A DNA stretch of 64,000 nt, taken from contig UQER01000015.1 of NCBI GenBank assembly GCA_900540205.1, forward strand, positions 1 to 64,000, written 5' to 3'. The stretch is from an uncultured Porphyromonadaceae bacterium. GTDB taxonomy: Bacteria > Bacteroidota > Bacteroidia > Bacteroidales > Muribaculaceae. Positions 10,717-19,700 of this stretch are shown one piece after another. Each line of letters begins with the position of its first letter. Positions within the stretch are counted from its first letter, which is position 1. The position numbers and the translations under genes were made by a program. The notes under the pieces are model-generated. The model made no database searches. It was not told the DNA's origin and worked only from the letters and a program-made list of their open reading frames with translations.

Positions 10717-11479
10717 CCTGACCGAACACCCGCTTCTGCCCTTTACGGGCCGTTTCCTTGCCGTAGGCCACGGCGTGATGCGGGCAGATGTGGTAGCAGC
10801 AGAGGCACATGGCGCAGTTGCTGCCCCACACGGGTGCAAGCTGCGTGATGTTTTTCATGGGGCACGATTTCTCACACAGGCCGCAGCGGGTGCAGCTGTC
10901 GGTGGCGTGGAACGGTTTCGGACTCATGTAGAACATGCAGAACACCGGGTAGACAATAGCCGTTTTCAGCCACGCCCATTTGCCGCGCACAACGTCGGAC
11001 CCGCTGAATCCGCGCCGCATGGCATCGGCGATGGCACCGACACGCTCCGGCATGGCATCGAGTTTACGCCGGGCTGTTTCGGGCGAATCCACATCGAACC
11101 CTTTCATGTTCACATAGGTGTTCGGCATCGTTACCGAGAACGCCGCCCGGGGTGTGAAACCGCGGCGCCCGGCAATCTTGCTCCACTGGTGGTCGGCCAT
11201 GCCGATGTCGTCGCCGCACGTGCATACAAGGTAATGGAGTGTGCCGGGCTGCTCTATCAGCTTGCAGCGACGCATGAATGCCACCACTACAGGTGGCACG
11301 CCCCATGAGTACACCGGGAACACCCACACCACATTCTCTCCGGCAGAGACATTGATTACCTGCGCCGGCGGGTCGAGAAGCCGCTCACCTTCGAGCTGAA
11401 GTATATCGCCGCCGATGTGCCCCTGCAGCTGCCGCGCAACCAGCAGCGAATTGCCTGTACCTGAAAAGCAGATTATCAT
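10706..11479 (-). CDS. EFR1-type flavodoxin-ferredoxin protein
   Basis: A 257-residue fusion of a flavodoxin-like domain with two [4Fe-4S] sites. The N-terminus has the FMN phosphate loop SGTGNSLLVA. The C-terminal third has two four-cysteine motifs, CTRCGLCEKSCP and CAMCLCCYHICP. This layout matches the EFR1 family of electron carriers, whose partners are mostly unknown. It is probably transcribed after the Smr gene, whose stop is 15 bases upstream. Confidence 0.88.
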   Translation of the reverse strand: MIICFSGTGNSLLVARQLQGHIGGDILQLEGERLLDPPAQVINVSAGENVVWVFPVYSWGVPPVVVAFMRRCKLIEQPGTLHYLVCTCGDDIGMADHQWSKIAGRRGFTPRAAFSVTMPNTYVNMKGFDVDSPETARRKLDAMPERVGAIADAMRRGFSGSDVVRGKWAWLKTAIVYPVFCMFYMSPKPFHATDSCTRCGLCEKSCPMKNITQLAPVWGSNCAMCLCCYHICPHHAVAYGKETARKGQKRVFGQGLK

Positions 11480-11494
11480 GAGTGGAGAGCGGGG

Positions 11495-12598
11495 TTAGCG
11501 GATGGTGACCTGCGTGGCTCCGTAGCCGTACTCGCGGAACGATGCATCCTGCACGTCATGGGTCTTGTAGCGGTAGTTCAGCTCTTTGTTAAGGGCCTGG
11601 CGCAGCACGCCTTCACCTTTGCCGTGGATAAACACTATTTTCATCCCCTTGTTGCGCAGGTTCTGGTCCATGATGCGGCGGAAGGTGTCGATCTGATAGT
11701 TCAGGATGTCGGCGGTGCTCATTCCGGCGGTCGTGTCGAGAAGCTGATTGATGTGCAGGTCGACCACCAGGGGGGAGTCGGCACCGGTCTTTGCTGATTT
11801 CTTTACCGGACGTTTAAGCGTTGGGCGGCGTTCGTCGTCGGCACGTTTTGAGCGCATGGCATCCTCGAGGGCGGCGCTGTTGAACACCTTGGCACGCTGG
11901 GGTATGTCGTTCTTGACGATGTCAACGGCTATCACCGGCTGCTCGAAATAGGGATTCTCGCGGAAGCAGTGAAGCTTGAAGAATTTCGTGGTGTCCAGGC
12001 TGGTCTCGATGGCCACCGGTGCCTTGAGTGCGAACTCCTTGTCGCGCTTGAAGGCTACGTACTGGAATGCCACGCGGTCCAGACGTCCCACCTGCTCTCC
12101 GGTAAGTTCCTCGATGAAAATCTGCATGTTCGGCTCTATGAGGCCTGCATGGCGGCAGGTCCATCCCTTTTCATCGTCGGCCCGCGAGAGATAGGTGAAA
12201 TAGAGATAGTAGTTCGAGTCGTTCACCAGATAAGCCTCGAACGTGGTGGTGTTCAGGTGCTTCAGCTCCACGGCCTCGTAGGCGAGCACCACATTGAGCG
12301 AATCGCCCTCCGGGGTTTCCACCACCGGCGGTTGCGGGGCAGCCTCGGGCATCTGCGTGGGCACGAATTTGCTGCGTGCCTGCTGTTCCTGTTCCTGACG
12401 GTGCGAGCCTGTGCCGCCGAACACGTCGCGGCGCATTTTCTCCTCGCCTGGAGCGCTTACAACCACCAGCTCCTTCATCAGCACCGGGGTTATGAAGCCG
12501 TCATCCTCCTCCACATGGGCAATCTGCCCGTCAATCTTCACTACGCGTCCGCCTCCGGTGGAACTGAGGAAACGCACTGTATCGCCTATTTTTGCCAT
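11495..12598 (-). CDS. DUF2027 and Smr domain protein
   Basis: A 367-residue cytoplasmic protein. The N-terminal region (about 1-90) begins AKIGDTVRFLSSTGGG, a small beta-barrel-like opening found in Bacteroidetes DUF2027 proteins. The C-terminus (about 280-367) is an Smr domain with VDLHI and HGKGEGVLR, the motif associated with nuclease or nicking activity in MutS2-type proteins. The exact role in Bacteroidetes is unclear. It shares the minus strand with the EFR1-type gene, and a promoter and hairpin lie upstream. Confidence 0.85.
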   Translation of the reverse strand: MAKIGDTVRFLSSTGGGRVVKIDGQIAHVEEDDGFITPVLMKELVVVSAPGEEKMRRDVFGGTGSHRQEQEQQARSKFVPTQMPEAAPQPPVVETPEGDSLNVVLAYEAVELKHLNTTTFEAYLVNDSNYYLYFTYLSRADDEKGWTCRHAGLIEPNMQIFIEELTGEQVGRLDRVAFQYVAFKRDKEFALKAPVAIETSLDTTKFFKLHCFRENPYFEQPVIAVDIVKNDIPQRAKVFNSAALEDAMRSKRADDERRPTLKRPVKKSAKTGADSPLVVDLHINQLLDTTAGMSTADILNYQIDTFRRIMDQNLRNKGMKIVFIHGKGEGVLRQALNKELNYRYKTHDVQDASFREYGYGATQVTIR

Positions 12599-12634
12599 AA
12601 TGTAGTCATATTAAATCAGGGTGCCGCAAAACAC

Positions 12635-12681
12635 AAAAACGCTTGATTCTGCAACACAATACTGCAAAATTAAGCGTTTTT
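12635..12681. terminator. Terminator of the PfkB gene, overlapping the smr promoter
   Basis: AAAAACGCTT (12635-12644) pairs with AAGCGTTTTT (12672-12681) around a 27-base loop, with A and T flanks suited to termination from either side. The minus strand also carries a TAATTTTG -7-like box (12672-12665) that would start transcription of the Smr gene. Confidence 0.55.
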
Positions 12682-12749
12682 CAGTAATTCCGGAATAGTT
12701 TCGGATTCTCCTCGTTATAAGGAATGACAAAAATGGTGAAACTATGTGT

Positions 12750-13622
12750 TTACATATTGGCTGTGTGCGGAGGCATGGCGCCTTTTTGGGTGCATACATA
12801 AGCTGATACCTTCACGGCCAGCGCGTGTGCGTCGGCTATGGTCTTGCCTTTGAGCAGCGAGGCGATGAATGTGCCTGTGAATGAATCGCCGGCACCGACG
12901 GTGTCAACAACCGTTACTTTGGGCGTCGGATAAAAGGATTCGTCATTGTCTGCAAATATATAGCTGCCGTTGGTGCCGCAGGTCAGTATGAGGGCTTTCA
13001 GATGATAGGCGTCCAGCAGGGTTTTGCAGCAGGTTCCGGTGCAGTTGTCTGCAATGTCCAGCAGGCGGCAAACCACCGGTAGCTCCTCATCGTTGAGCTT
13101 CAGGATGTTGGATAGCCTAAGCGACTCCTCCACCACTTCGCGGTTGAAAAAATGCTGCCGGAGATTTACGTCAAACACAACAAGGCTTCCTTCCTTGGCG
13201 GCTACAGTCTGGATGAAGCGGCGGATGGTGTTGCGCGAAACTTCCGAACGCTGAGCAAGCGAGCCGAAACACACGGCGATGGTCTCTGATGCGAGTTGCT
13301 CCATTTCGGCATTCCAGGGGATGTTGTCCCATGCCGCCCCCTCCTTGATTTCGTAAGCGGGCTTTCCTTCGGCATCGACTGTTACCTGAACTGTGCCGGT
13401 GGGGAAGGGTACACGCGGCAGCAGGAACGGCAGGCCGACGTTGGTGAAATTACTGATCAGCTCGTCGCCGAGCGTGTCGCATCCCACGGCACTGACCGCA
13501 CATACCGGGAATCCGGCCTGAGCCACATGGAACGCGAAATTGGCGGGCGCGCCCCCGATCTGTTTCCCTCCGGGCAGGCAGTCCCAAAGAGCCTCGCCTA
13601 TCCCTACAATTTTATTGTTCAT
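12750..13622 (-). CDS. PfkB-family sugar kinase, fructokinase-like
   Basis: A 290-residue ribokinase-family kinase that phosphorylates a sugar with ATP. GEALWDCLPGGKQIGGAPANFA (about 8-29, quoted in part) contains the substrate-binding GG loop typical of fructokinases. The catalytic base lies in DTVGAGDSFTG near residue 240. Ketose specificity is an inference from overall resemblance and from the polyol dehydrogenase in the neighbouring locus. It lies 117 bases downstream of the last gene of the phosphoesterase locus, separated by a hairpin, so co-transcription is uncertain. Confidence 0.82.
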   Translation of the reverse strand: MNNKIVGIGEALWDCLPGGKQIGGAPANFAFHVAQAGFPVCAVSAVGCDTLGDELISNFTNVGLPFLLPRVPFPTGTVQVTVDAEGKPAYEIKEGAAWDNIPWNAEMEQLASETIAVCFGSLAQRSEVSRNTIRRFIQTVAAKEGSLVVFDVNLRQHFFNREVVEESLRLSNILKLNDEELPVVCRLLDIADNCTGTCCKTLLDAYHLKALILTCGTNGSYIFADNDESFYPTPKVTVVDTVGAGDSFTGTFIASLLKGKTIADAHALAVKVSAYVCTQKGAMPPHTANM

Positions 13623-13669
13623 ATTCTTATTGGGTTACAAACTGAAAATATGGAATTGACGTTGAAGAA

Positions 13670-13704
13670 GAGGCGTTGCCAGGTGTAAGCCTGCGCAACG
13701 CCTC
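13670..13704 (-). terminator. Hairpin after the 342-residue secreted protein gene
   Basis: GAGGCGTTGC (13670-13679) pairs with GCAACGCCTC (13695-13704) in a 10-bp perfect stem. On the minus strand it is followed by a T-rich stretch. It probably ends the long phosphoesterase-locus transcript before the sugar kinase gene. Confidence 0.65.
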
Positions 13705-13739
13705 ACCATTATAGAAATGGAATTGGAAACCGCTATTGT

Positions 13740-14768
13740 TTAATTGCGAAGGATTATTTTACGCACCGACTTGCCGCGGCGTTCGATGTAAAGGCCTGCC
13801 TGCGGATTGGTCACCTCCATGCCCTGCAGGTTGTAGTAAACGGCCGGGGCATCGGAATCTTCGGCTGTGATGCATTCCACACCCGAGAATTCGTTGGGTG
13901 TGTAACCTTCGTGAAGGCTCTGATAGTTGGTCCAGCCCACGCGTTCGCCCGGTTTCACGCCGTGGAACACGATGTCGACGTAGCATATCGGGAAGGCATA
14001 GACATCGCTTTCGCGCTTGTAGGTGAACAGGTTGTAGCAGTTTGTAGGCTTACCGGTGTAGGTGATATCCTCCGGACCGTTGCCTTTGGTCGACGGGAGC
14101 GGGAATGTGGCCGTGCGCTGCATGGCACCCAGCTCGTCGGGGGTGCCGGTGGCTTTCGAGCCGTCGAATTTGGTTGAGGTGTTGGCCTGCACGAAGTCGT
14201 TTTCAATAGTTACGGTGGCAGGTGCGTCGATTGTCACATACACGCCTGTTATGTCATCGCAGTGCATCTCGTCCAAGTCGTTGATGCGGCCTTTGTCGGC
14301 CGATTCCATCACGAAGCGTACGCGGAAGTCGCCACCTTCGGCCGGTGTGTCCACAAGTGAGCCACCTTTGTAGTATTGTTCGGGAACTGTGACGTAGGCC
14401 AGACCGTTAGCATCCATCGTGGCCTTTACAAGGAAACCGTCGACGGTGCCGGCTTCCAGTGCTGCCTGCGTTTGTGTGGCGTCGGCTTTGGTGAGGTCGG
14501 CGAATTTGTTCTTCACTGAGGCTGTTGTAGTGCCGTATTCAAATGCGGTGAGGTCGGCATTTGCCTGTGTGTGGCGGTACTCAGGCTGATAGAGCACCTG
14601 CATGGTGAGCGCCTTGCCGATGCGGTAAACCTCTTTGTCGAGAGCTCCGCGGAGCTGGTTGTCGATGAGAGCCTGTGAGGCATCAATGTTGAAACCGTGA
14701 TAGTCGGTCTGGGCGCCGGCGGTCATAGCAGTCGCGGCAGCAACGCAAAGGAGTAAAAACTTTTTCAT
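13740..14768 (-). CDS. Secreted protein with sorting-type C-terminal tail
   Basis: A 342-residue protein with signal peptide MKKFLLLCVAAATAMTAGAQ. The body shows no recognised domain. It contains repeated beta-strand-like stretches and a middle region TVTIENDFVQANTS. The last 40 residues (VYYNLQGMEVTNPQAG, then LYIERRGKSVRKIIL) match the short tail of type IX secretion-like or cell-surface anchoring proteins common in Bacteroidales. It is last in the minus-strand arm of the phosphoesterase locus. Its function is unknown; it may bind the substrate at the surface. Confidence 0.6.
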   Translation of the reverse strand: MKKFLLLCVAAATAMTAGAQTDYHGFNIDASQALIDNQLRGALDKEVYRIGKALTMQVLYQPEYRHTQANADLTAFEYGTTTASVKNKFADLTKADATQTQAALEAGTVDGFLVKATMDANGLAYVTVPEQYYKGGSLVDTPAEGGDFRVRFVMESADKGRINDLDEMHCDDITGVYVTIDAPATVTIENDFVQANTSTKFDGSKATGTPDELGAMQRTATFPLPSTKGNGPEDITYTGKPTNCYNLFTYKRESDVYAFPICYVDIVFHGVKPGERVGWTNYQSLHEGYTPNEFSGVECITAEDSDAPAVYYNLQGMEVTNPQAGLYIERRGKSVRKIILRN

Positions 14769-14793
14769 GTGATTAAAATTTTAGGATTTGAGT

Positions 14794-14851
14794 GTGTTGC
14801 AAAACCGCAGGATCGACCGTAGATGCTGGGAATCGTTCAGTTTTGCAACAC
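14794..14851 (-). terminator. Long-looped inverted repeat between two PUL genes
   Basis: GTGTTGCAAAAC (14794-14805) and GTTTTGCAACAC (14840-14851) form a 12-bp perfect stem with a 34-base loop, between the phosphoesterase and the 342-residue protein gene. It could be a partial terminator, an mRNA stabiliser or a processing site. Confidence 0.5.
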
Positions 14852-14886
14852 CCTCATTGGTTATTATTGATGGTTTTATTTTGTCG

Positions 14887-16533
14887 TTATTCTAAAGTTC
14901 CGGGACGGTTGAGCGTTTTTGTGAACTTGCGTCCCCAGAGGTCGGTGAATTCCACTGTGACGGGTGCGTCGGCGGTGGTGGCGTTGGCGCGGAACATGTG
15001 TGCGGTGTGCTCGGGATCCATGCCTGAATTCCAGCTGCCGTATTCCTCCTTGATCGGGAGCAGGTATTTGATGATCAGATAGGGGTCGGGCAGAGCCACA
15101 CGGCGCACCTGCAGTTCCTTCCCGTTCTCGAACATCTTCACGGTGCAGCCCGGTTCGTAGGCCCACACATTGGCAAGGATGTTGTTTTTCGAGGCGCCGG
15201 TGACAAAAGCCTTTGTGAAGTCGGTGTTGTCGATGATTGTGGTGTTTAGGTCGTAGACGCGTATCTGCTCGTTTTCATCAAGATTGTACCCCTTGAACGT
15301 GTGGGTGGGATTCTTGGCGTCGGCGGTGAAGTCCCAGACACCCATGCCCCAGGGTGCGCCGTCGAAGCATACGGGGAGATTGGCCTTGTAGGGCTTGAAG
15401 CCTGCAGGCCACCAGCCGCCGTTGGTTCCGGCGTAATTGTACTCGCGGATGTTGCCTTCGGGAGTGTGCTGGAAGTGGTTCTTGTGCGAGTGTCCCGACA
15501 TAACCTTCACATTGGTGAAATCGGCCAGCAATGCTCCGAGCTGCGGTCCTCCGTCGTCAAAACGGTACACTTTGGAGATGGTCTGACCGTCGGCCACGGG
15601 ATAGGTGAGGAAAATGCCGTGCATGGTTATGAACAGCGGTGCGGTCTTGTCCTTGATTGTGGCAAGGTCGGCGGCAATCCAGTTGAGCTGCTCTTCGGTC
15701 AGAGCTGTGGTATAGGAGCGTTTGCCTGACACGCCGGGTGAAGCGCCGGGGTTGGTGTAGACAATGTTGTCAACGACAATGAAGTGCGCCCCGCCACGGT
15801 TGAACGAGTAGTAGGTGGGTCCATTGAAGTTGCGCCACAGGCCGGTTGTTTCAAAATCGCCGGAAGTGAACGGGTCGTTGTCGTGGTTGCCCATTGTGTG
15901 ATACACGGGTGCGTTCACCTGAAAATCCTTGTTGAACATATCGAGCGTGTAGCCGAAGCCGTTGGCCAGAAACCAGTCGCAGATAATGTCGCCGAGAGTA
16001 ATCACGATGGGGTCAGTGCCCTTGGCGCGCAGGGCATCGATTGTTTTGTTTATCTCAGGCACATAGAAGTTCTTCAGCAGTTCCACATCGCCCTCGCGGT
16101 TAGAAATCTGCGGGTCGGCTATTGCTACGATTGACAGCGGGCCCTTCGAGGCTATCGGTTTCAGTGTGAAGGTGATGTCGGTTGAGTTGAGGCGGTCAAT
16201 CTGTTTCCAGAAGCATGGACGGTTGCCGTCGAGGCTCACTGTTGGTTCGTAGCCGCTGGGGGTGGACACGAAGATATAGCCGAGTTCCATTTCCGACTGG
16301 AGCACGAAGTTGCCCTCGGCATCTGTGGTGGTGAGATTGATACCGTCGGATACCACCACATCGGCGAGCGGGGCGCCTGCGTCGGTGATCACCTTGCCGG
16401 TCACACCCACTTCGCGCGGCAGAGGCTGGCGGATGTCGGGTGCGCCGAACACTTCATCGTCGTCGGAGCATGCCGTGAACAATGGCAGCCCCAGGGCGCA
16501 TATCAGAGTTGCGAAATATAGTTTTGTTTTCAT
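14887..16533 (-). CDS. Calcineurin-type phosphoesterase, lipoprotein
   Basis: A 548-residue surface or periplasmic lipoprotein (lipobox LPLFTAC, Cys22 followed by SDDD, an export-type acidic tail). Residues about 42-125 form a carboxypeptidase-regulatory-like beta-sandwich. The metallophosphatase core has ADPQ (139-142), GD (181-182), GNHD (215-218), MHG and SGHSH (about 346-350). A C-terminal beta domain ends in a sorting-like DLWGRKFTKTL stretch. The first metal ligand motif is DxQ rather than DxH, as also in its paralogue at 30653. It is likely a phosphodi- or monoesterase acting on a carbohydrate- or polyol-linked phosphate; the substrate is unknown. Confidence 0.82.
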   Translation of the reverse strand: MKTKLYFATLICALGLPLFTACSDDDEVFGAPDIRQPLPREVGVTGKVITDAGAPLADVVVSDGINLTTTDAEGNFVLQSEMELGYIFVSTPSGYEPTVSLDGNRPCFWKQIDRLNSTDITFTLKPIASKGPLSIVAIADPQISNREGDVELLKNFYVPEINKTIDALRAKGTDPIVITLGDIICDWFLANGFGYTLDMFNKDFQVNAPVYHTMGNHDNDPFTSGDFETTGLWRNFNGPTYYSFNRGGAHFIVVDNIVYTNPGASPGVSGKRSYTTALTEEQLNWIAADLATIKDKTAPLFITMHGIFLTYPVADGQTISKVYRFDDGGPQLGALLADFTNVKVMSGHSHKNHFQHTPEGNIREYNYAGTNGGWWPAGFKPYKANLPVCFDGAPWGMGVWDFTADAKNPTHTFKGYNLDENEQIRVYDLNTTIIDNTDFTKAFVTGASKNNILANVWAYEPGCTVKMFENGKELQVRRVALPDPYLIIKYLLPIKEEYGSWNSGMDPEHTAHMFRANATTADAPVTVEFTDLWGRKFTKTLNRPGTLE

Positions 16534-16568
16534 GAATAATCAGAGATTGTTTAAGTTTACGCGGGCTG

Positions 16569-16901
16569 TCAGCCTTTGCAGTGAATCTGGATGTTTAAGA
16601 AGAGCTCGCCACCGTCTATGCGTATGGCCAGACGGAGCCAGTTGCCGAAGTTGGGCTGCACCTTGATGGGGTGGAGCCCCACGCCGGTGAAGGTCACTGG
16701 TGCCGAGCCGTCGTCGGCCCAGTTGACTCCGTCGTGCGAAATCTGCACCTGAGCTGTGAGCGTCGGATTGTCGCCCCGGGCATGTTCGATCATTATAAAG
16801 AATATTGCCTCGTCGGCCCACCCCGTTTCATAAGGATGGGTGTCGAGCTCGCCGGTAAACCATTTTTTTATTTCCAGGTGAGAGGCATTGAAATTTTTCA
16901 T
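16569..16901 (-). CDS. Small beta-rich protein of unknown function
   Basis: A 110-residue protein without a signal peptide. It contains SHDGVNWADDG, a pattern seen in beta-sandwich binding domains of phage-like and surface proteins, followed by a FGNWLRLAIRIDG strand. It may belong to a DUF6385-like group, but I cannot confirm this. It lies between the 316-residue gene and the phosphoesterase, all on the minus strand, with gaps of 49 and 35 bases, so it is probably co-transcribed. Confidence 0.55.
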   Translation of the reverse strand: MKNFNASHLEIKKWFTGELDTHPYETGWADEAIFFIMIEHARGDNPTLTAQVQISHDGVNWADDGSAPVTFTGVGLHPIKVQPNFGNWLRLAIRIDGGELFLNIQIHCKG

Positions 16902-16950
16902 CGTGCTGTTGTTTTGAAGATGATGAAATGATGTGTGATGTGCCGGCAGA

Positions 16951-17901
16951 TTATTCCTGCGACACCACCACAGAATCGATATAGAAGAACACGCGCCGTG
17001 GCTGGTCGGTCTCCACCCAGAAAAGCGGATTGATAAGATTGTCGATACGGTGATAGCCGGGCACGTTGGTCACGTGTGTGCCGCGCAGGTCCCAGATGCG
17101 ATCCTGACACTGGAACTCCACATACTCGCGGTTGAGCGTGTCGATTTTAAGGCGCATGTACTGCCAGTTGAGCTTGCAGTCGGTCTCATTGTAGATGAGC
17201 TTCTGATGTGAATCGGGAATCACCTGGAAAGCCTCGTGGCGTCCGTCGGGATAACGGCGCCCGAACCACCAGGGGTCGATGCCGCGTTTGCACCAGTCGC
17301 CTTCAAGTCCGAAGGCCCATTCCTTGTCGGTCACATCGGCCGAGTTCTCTATCTCCCAGCGCTGCACGAGGTTGCCGTTGAAACAGTTGAGATGGCGAAC
17401 CCCCACCTGATAGCGTTCGCCGCGCTCCTGGATGTCGAAGCCCATGCCGAACGCACGGATGCTCTTTTCATGCAGTCCTGGTTGCGGAGTGCCCTCGGGC
17501 GAGAGGGTGTCCTGTTCGGCCGTGTATGAGAACCAGCATTCAATCTGCAGATAGCGGCTGCCGGGGCGGTAGAATGACAGACGTTTGATGGCATGTCCCA
17601 TCGATCCCGGAGCGGGTATCTCCTCATAGCGCGAGCAGACAGGGCGGGTGGAAAGTTTGAGGCTGAAGGTGCCCGACATGGCGCCGTGGCTGCCGGGGTA
17701 ACGGTAGGTGGCCGAACTCAGCATCACCGGAGGCCACTGATCCTTGTTGACCAGTGTGGGTGGCACATCGAAGTCGGGATATTCCGTGAAATTGGGTAGC
17801 AGTGTCATCCACCCGTTGAACCCGGTGTTGAACACATCGTAGGCCAATATGCGCTGCAGCGGCATGAACCGGCTGCGAAGCAGAATTTCGTCTACACTCA
17901 T
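16951..17901 (-). CDS. Unrecognised 316-residue beta-rich protein
   Basis: A protein without an evident signal peptide, which is unusual inside a Sus-type locus. It begins MSVDEILLRSRFMPLQRILAYD and contains many Tyr/Trp-rich strands (YLQIECWFSYTA, YMRLKIDTLNREYVEF, RVFFYIDSVVV). The overall look is of a lectin or laminin-G-like sandwich that could bind carbohydrate. I suspect a DUF6772-like family but cannot verify it. It follows susD by 75 bases and precedes the 110-residue gene. It may act with the 110-residue protein in the cytoplasm or after an unconventional export step. Confidence 0.55.
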   Translation of the reverse strand: MSVDEILLRSRFMPLQRILAYDVFNTGFNGWMTLLPNFTEYPDFDVPPTLVNKDQWPPVMLSSATYRYPGSHGAMSGTFSLKLSTRPVCSRYEEIPAPGSMGHAIKRLSFYRPGSRYLQIECWFSYTAEQDTLSPEGTPQPGLHEKSIRAFGMGFDIQERGERYQVGVRHLNCFNGNLVQRWEIENSADVTDKEWAFGLEGDWCKRGIDPWWFGRRYPDGRHEAFQVIPDSHQKLIYNETDCKLNWQYMRLKIDTLNREYVEFQCQDRIWDLRGTHVTNVPGYHRIDNLINPLFWVETDQPRRVFFYIDSVVVSQE

Positions 17902-17976
17902 ATTTTTAATCGTGGATTTGAGTATCTGGTAATCAAAATAGTATCGTTAATTGTCGGTGCGGCTGACTCAGGCCGT

Positions 17977-19674
17977 TTACCAGCCTGGGTTCTGCTCGAT
18001 GATTCCATTGGAGATGTTGACCTCGGTGGCCGGGATGGGGAACAGCGGCAGGCGTTTGTCGTATTTACGTGGCAGAATCCTGATAATCTTTCCGGCATCG
18101 AACATGGGCTTGAAGTCGGCGAATCCGCATTCATCCACTTCGGGAGTCCAGGGCCAGTAGTAGTCGCCGTCCTTTTCAAGCTTGGCCATGCCAGCCTTTG
18201 TGGGGAAGGCGTAATAGTCGTGGCTGCATGCCTTCTCATACCATCCCCAGCGGAGAAGGTCGAAGAAACGGCGTCCCTCCCAGGCAAATTCCACACGGCG
18301 TTCGCGGCGTATGGCCAGACGCATGGTGTTCTGGTCGGCCATGGTCAGGGCCGGGTAGAGGTTTGTGTTGTCGCGGGTGGTCTTGTAAGCGCGTGCTCGT
18401 ACATCGTTTATGGCGTTGAGCATGGCGGCGTCCATCTCGCCAAGTTCCACCTTTGCCTCGGCGAACATGAGCAACACGTCGGCGTAGCGTATGATGATGG
18501 TGGGATTCTCGCTGACATTCTTGCCGGTGCGCCAGCTGTCCTGCGCGCCTTTGCGCAGGCATGTGGCTGTGGTGGCGGCATATTGATCGTTGGCTTTGGT
18601 ATCCTTGTTCTTCACCGGTTTGCCGTCGAGCAGCACGGTGGTTGCCGACGGTGCGGGATCGTACACGCAGCCGTAGATCACAGAGCCGGGTGCCACGAAT
18701 GTCTCGTTGCAACGCGGATCGCGGTTGAGATAGGGGTTGTGGGGGTCGAACAGGGGCGACTCGTCGATGGGCTTGCCGTCGGTGCACTCGAAAGCAGCCA
18801 GAAGGTCCCACGACGGATAGGCGCCCGCTCCGGAGCTTACGGTGGTGCGGAGCATGAACGAGTTGACCGAGCTTGACTGTCCCAGGTCGGTGGAGTTGGC
18901 TATGGCGAAAATGGTCTCGCCGTTGTCGATGGTAAGGTCACGGAACAATTCGCCGAAGTCGGGGTAGAGACTATACTTTTTCGAGTCCATCACCTCTTTG
19001 GCGGCATCGCGGGCAATCTCCCAGTCCTCCTTGGTGAGTGCGATGCGGGCCTTGAGGGCGAGAGCGCAGTAGCGGTTCACGCGCCACAGGCCTGCCACAT
19101 TGTTGGTTTCGGGGAGGTGGGCAGCTGCGTAATCGTAATCCTCATAGATGTTGCGGAGCACTTCCTTTTCCGATACACGTCCCATCTGGCGCGCCTCGTC
19201 GATGGTGATGGAGGTGGTGTAGAAAGGCACGTCGCCCCACAGGGTGATCAGGCGCGAGTAGAAGTAGGCGCGGAAAAAGCGTGCCTCGCCCACAAGGCGG
19301 TGATTCTCGTCGGTCTGTTCCAGCTCAGCGAGCTTTTCTATCACACGGTTGCAGCGGCTGATGGCCTTGTATGAATTTTTCCATGTGGATTCAATCCAGG
19401 ATGTGGTGCTCGACAGTGACGCCGAAGGCACATCGTACACCTTGTTGCGGTGGCAGAAGTCGTCGGTGCGGCCGTCGGTGAACCAGCGTGTCTCCAGTTC
19501 GTAGGGGTAGGTGCGGTAAAGGTCGTTGAGCGAGATGCGCACTTCGTCCATGTTGGAGTTCCATGTGTCCGACGACGGCTCGGTGAGCGGCTGCAGGTCC
19601 AGGTCGGCGCAGGATGACACGGCCGACAGGGTTGCGAATGCAAGGATACCCTTAAATATATTCTTGAGTTTCAT
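17977..19674 (-). CDS. SusD/RagB-family outer-membrane lipoprotein
   Basis: A 565-residue nutrient-binding partner of the SusC-like transporter. The signal ends at the lipobox SAVSSC (Cys22). The N-terminal helices are of the TPR-type found in SusD (RWFTDGRTDDFCHRNKVYD and following), and the C-terminus has the family stretch RRERRVEFAWEGRRFFDLLRWG. Length is typical. It is 26 bases downstream of the susC-like gene, the usual order. Substrate specificity cannot be read from the sequence. Confidence 0.95.
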   Translation of the reverse strand: MKLKNIFKGILAFATLSAVSSCADLDLQPLTEPSSDTWNSNMDEVRISLNDLYRTYPYELETRWFTDGRTDDFCHRNKVYDVPSASLSSTTSWIESTWKNSYKAISRCNRVIEKLAELEQTDENHRLVGEARFFRAYFYSRLITLWGDVPFYTTSITIDEARQMGRVSEKEVLRNIYEDYDYAAAHLPETNNVAGLWRVNRYCALALKARIALTKEDWEIARDAAKEVMDSKKYSLYPDFGELFRDLTIDNGETIFAIANSTDLGQSSSVNSFMLRTTVSSGAGAYPSWDLLAAFECTDGKPIDESPLFDPHNPYLNRDPRCNETFVAPGSVIYGCVYDPAPSATTVLLDGKPVKNKDTKANDQYAATTATCLRKGAQDSWRTGKNVSENPTIIIRYADVLLMFAEAKVELGEMDAAMLNAINDVRARAYKTTRDNTNLYPALTMADQNTMRLAIRRERRVEFAWEGRRFFDLLRWGWYEKACSHDYYAFPTKAGMAKLEKDGDYYWPWTPEVDECGFADFKPMFDAGKIIRILPRKYDKRLPLFPIPATEVNISNGIIEQNPGW

Positions 19675-19700
19675 ATTGTTTCTGATCTTTCACGGTTGGG

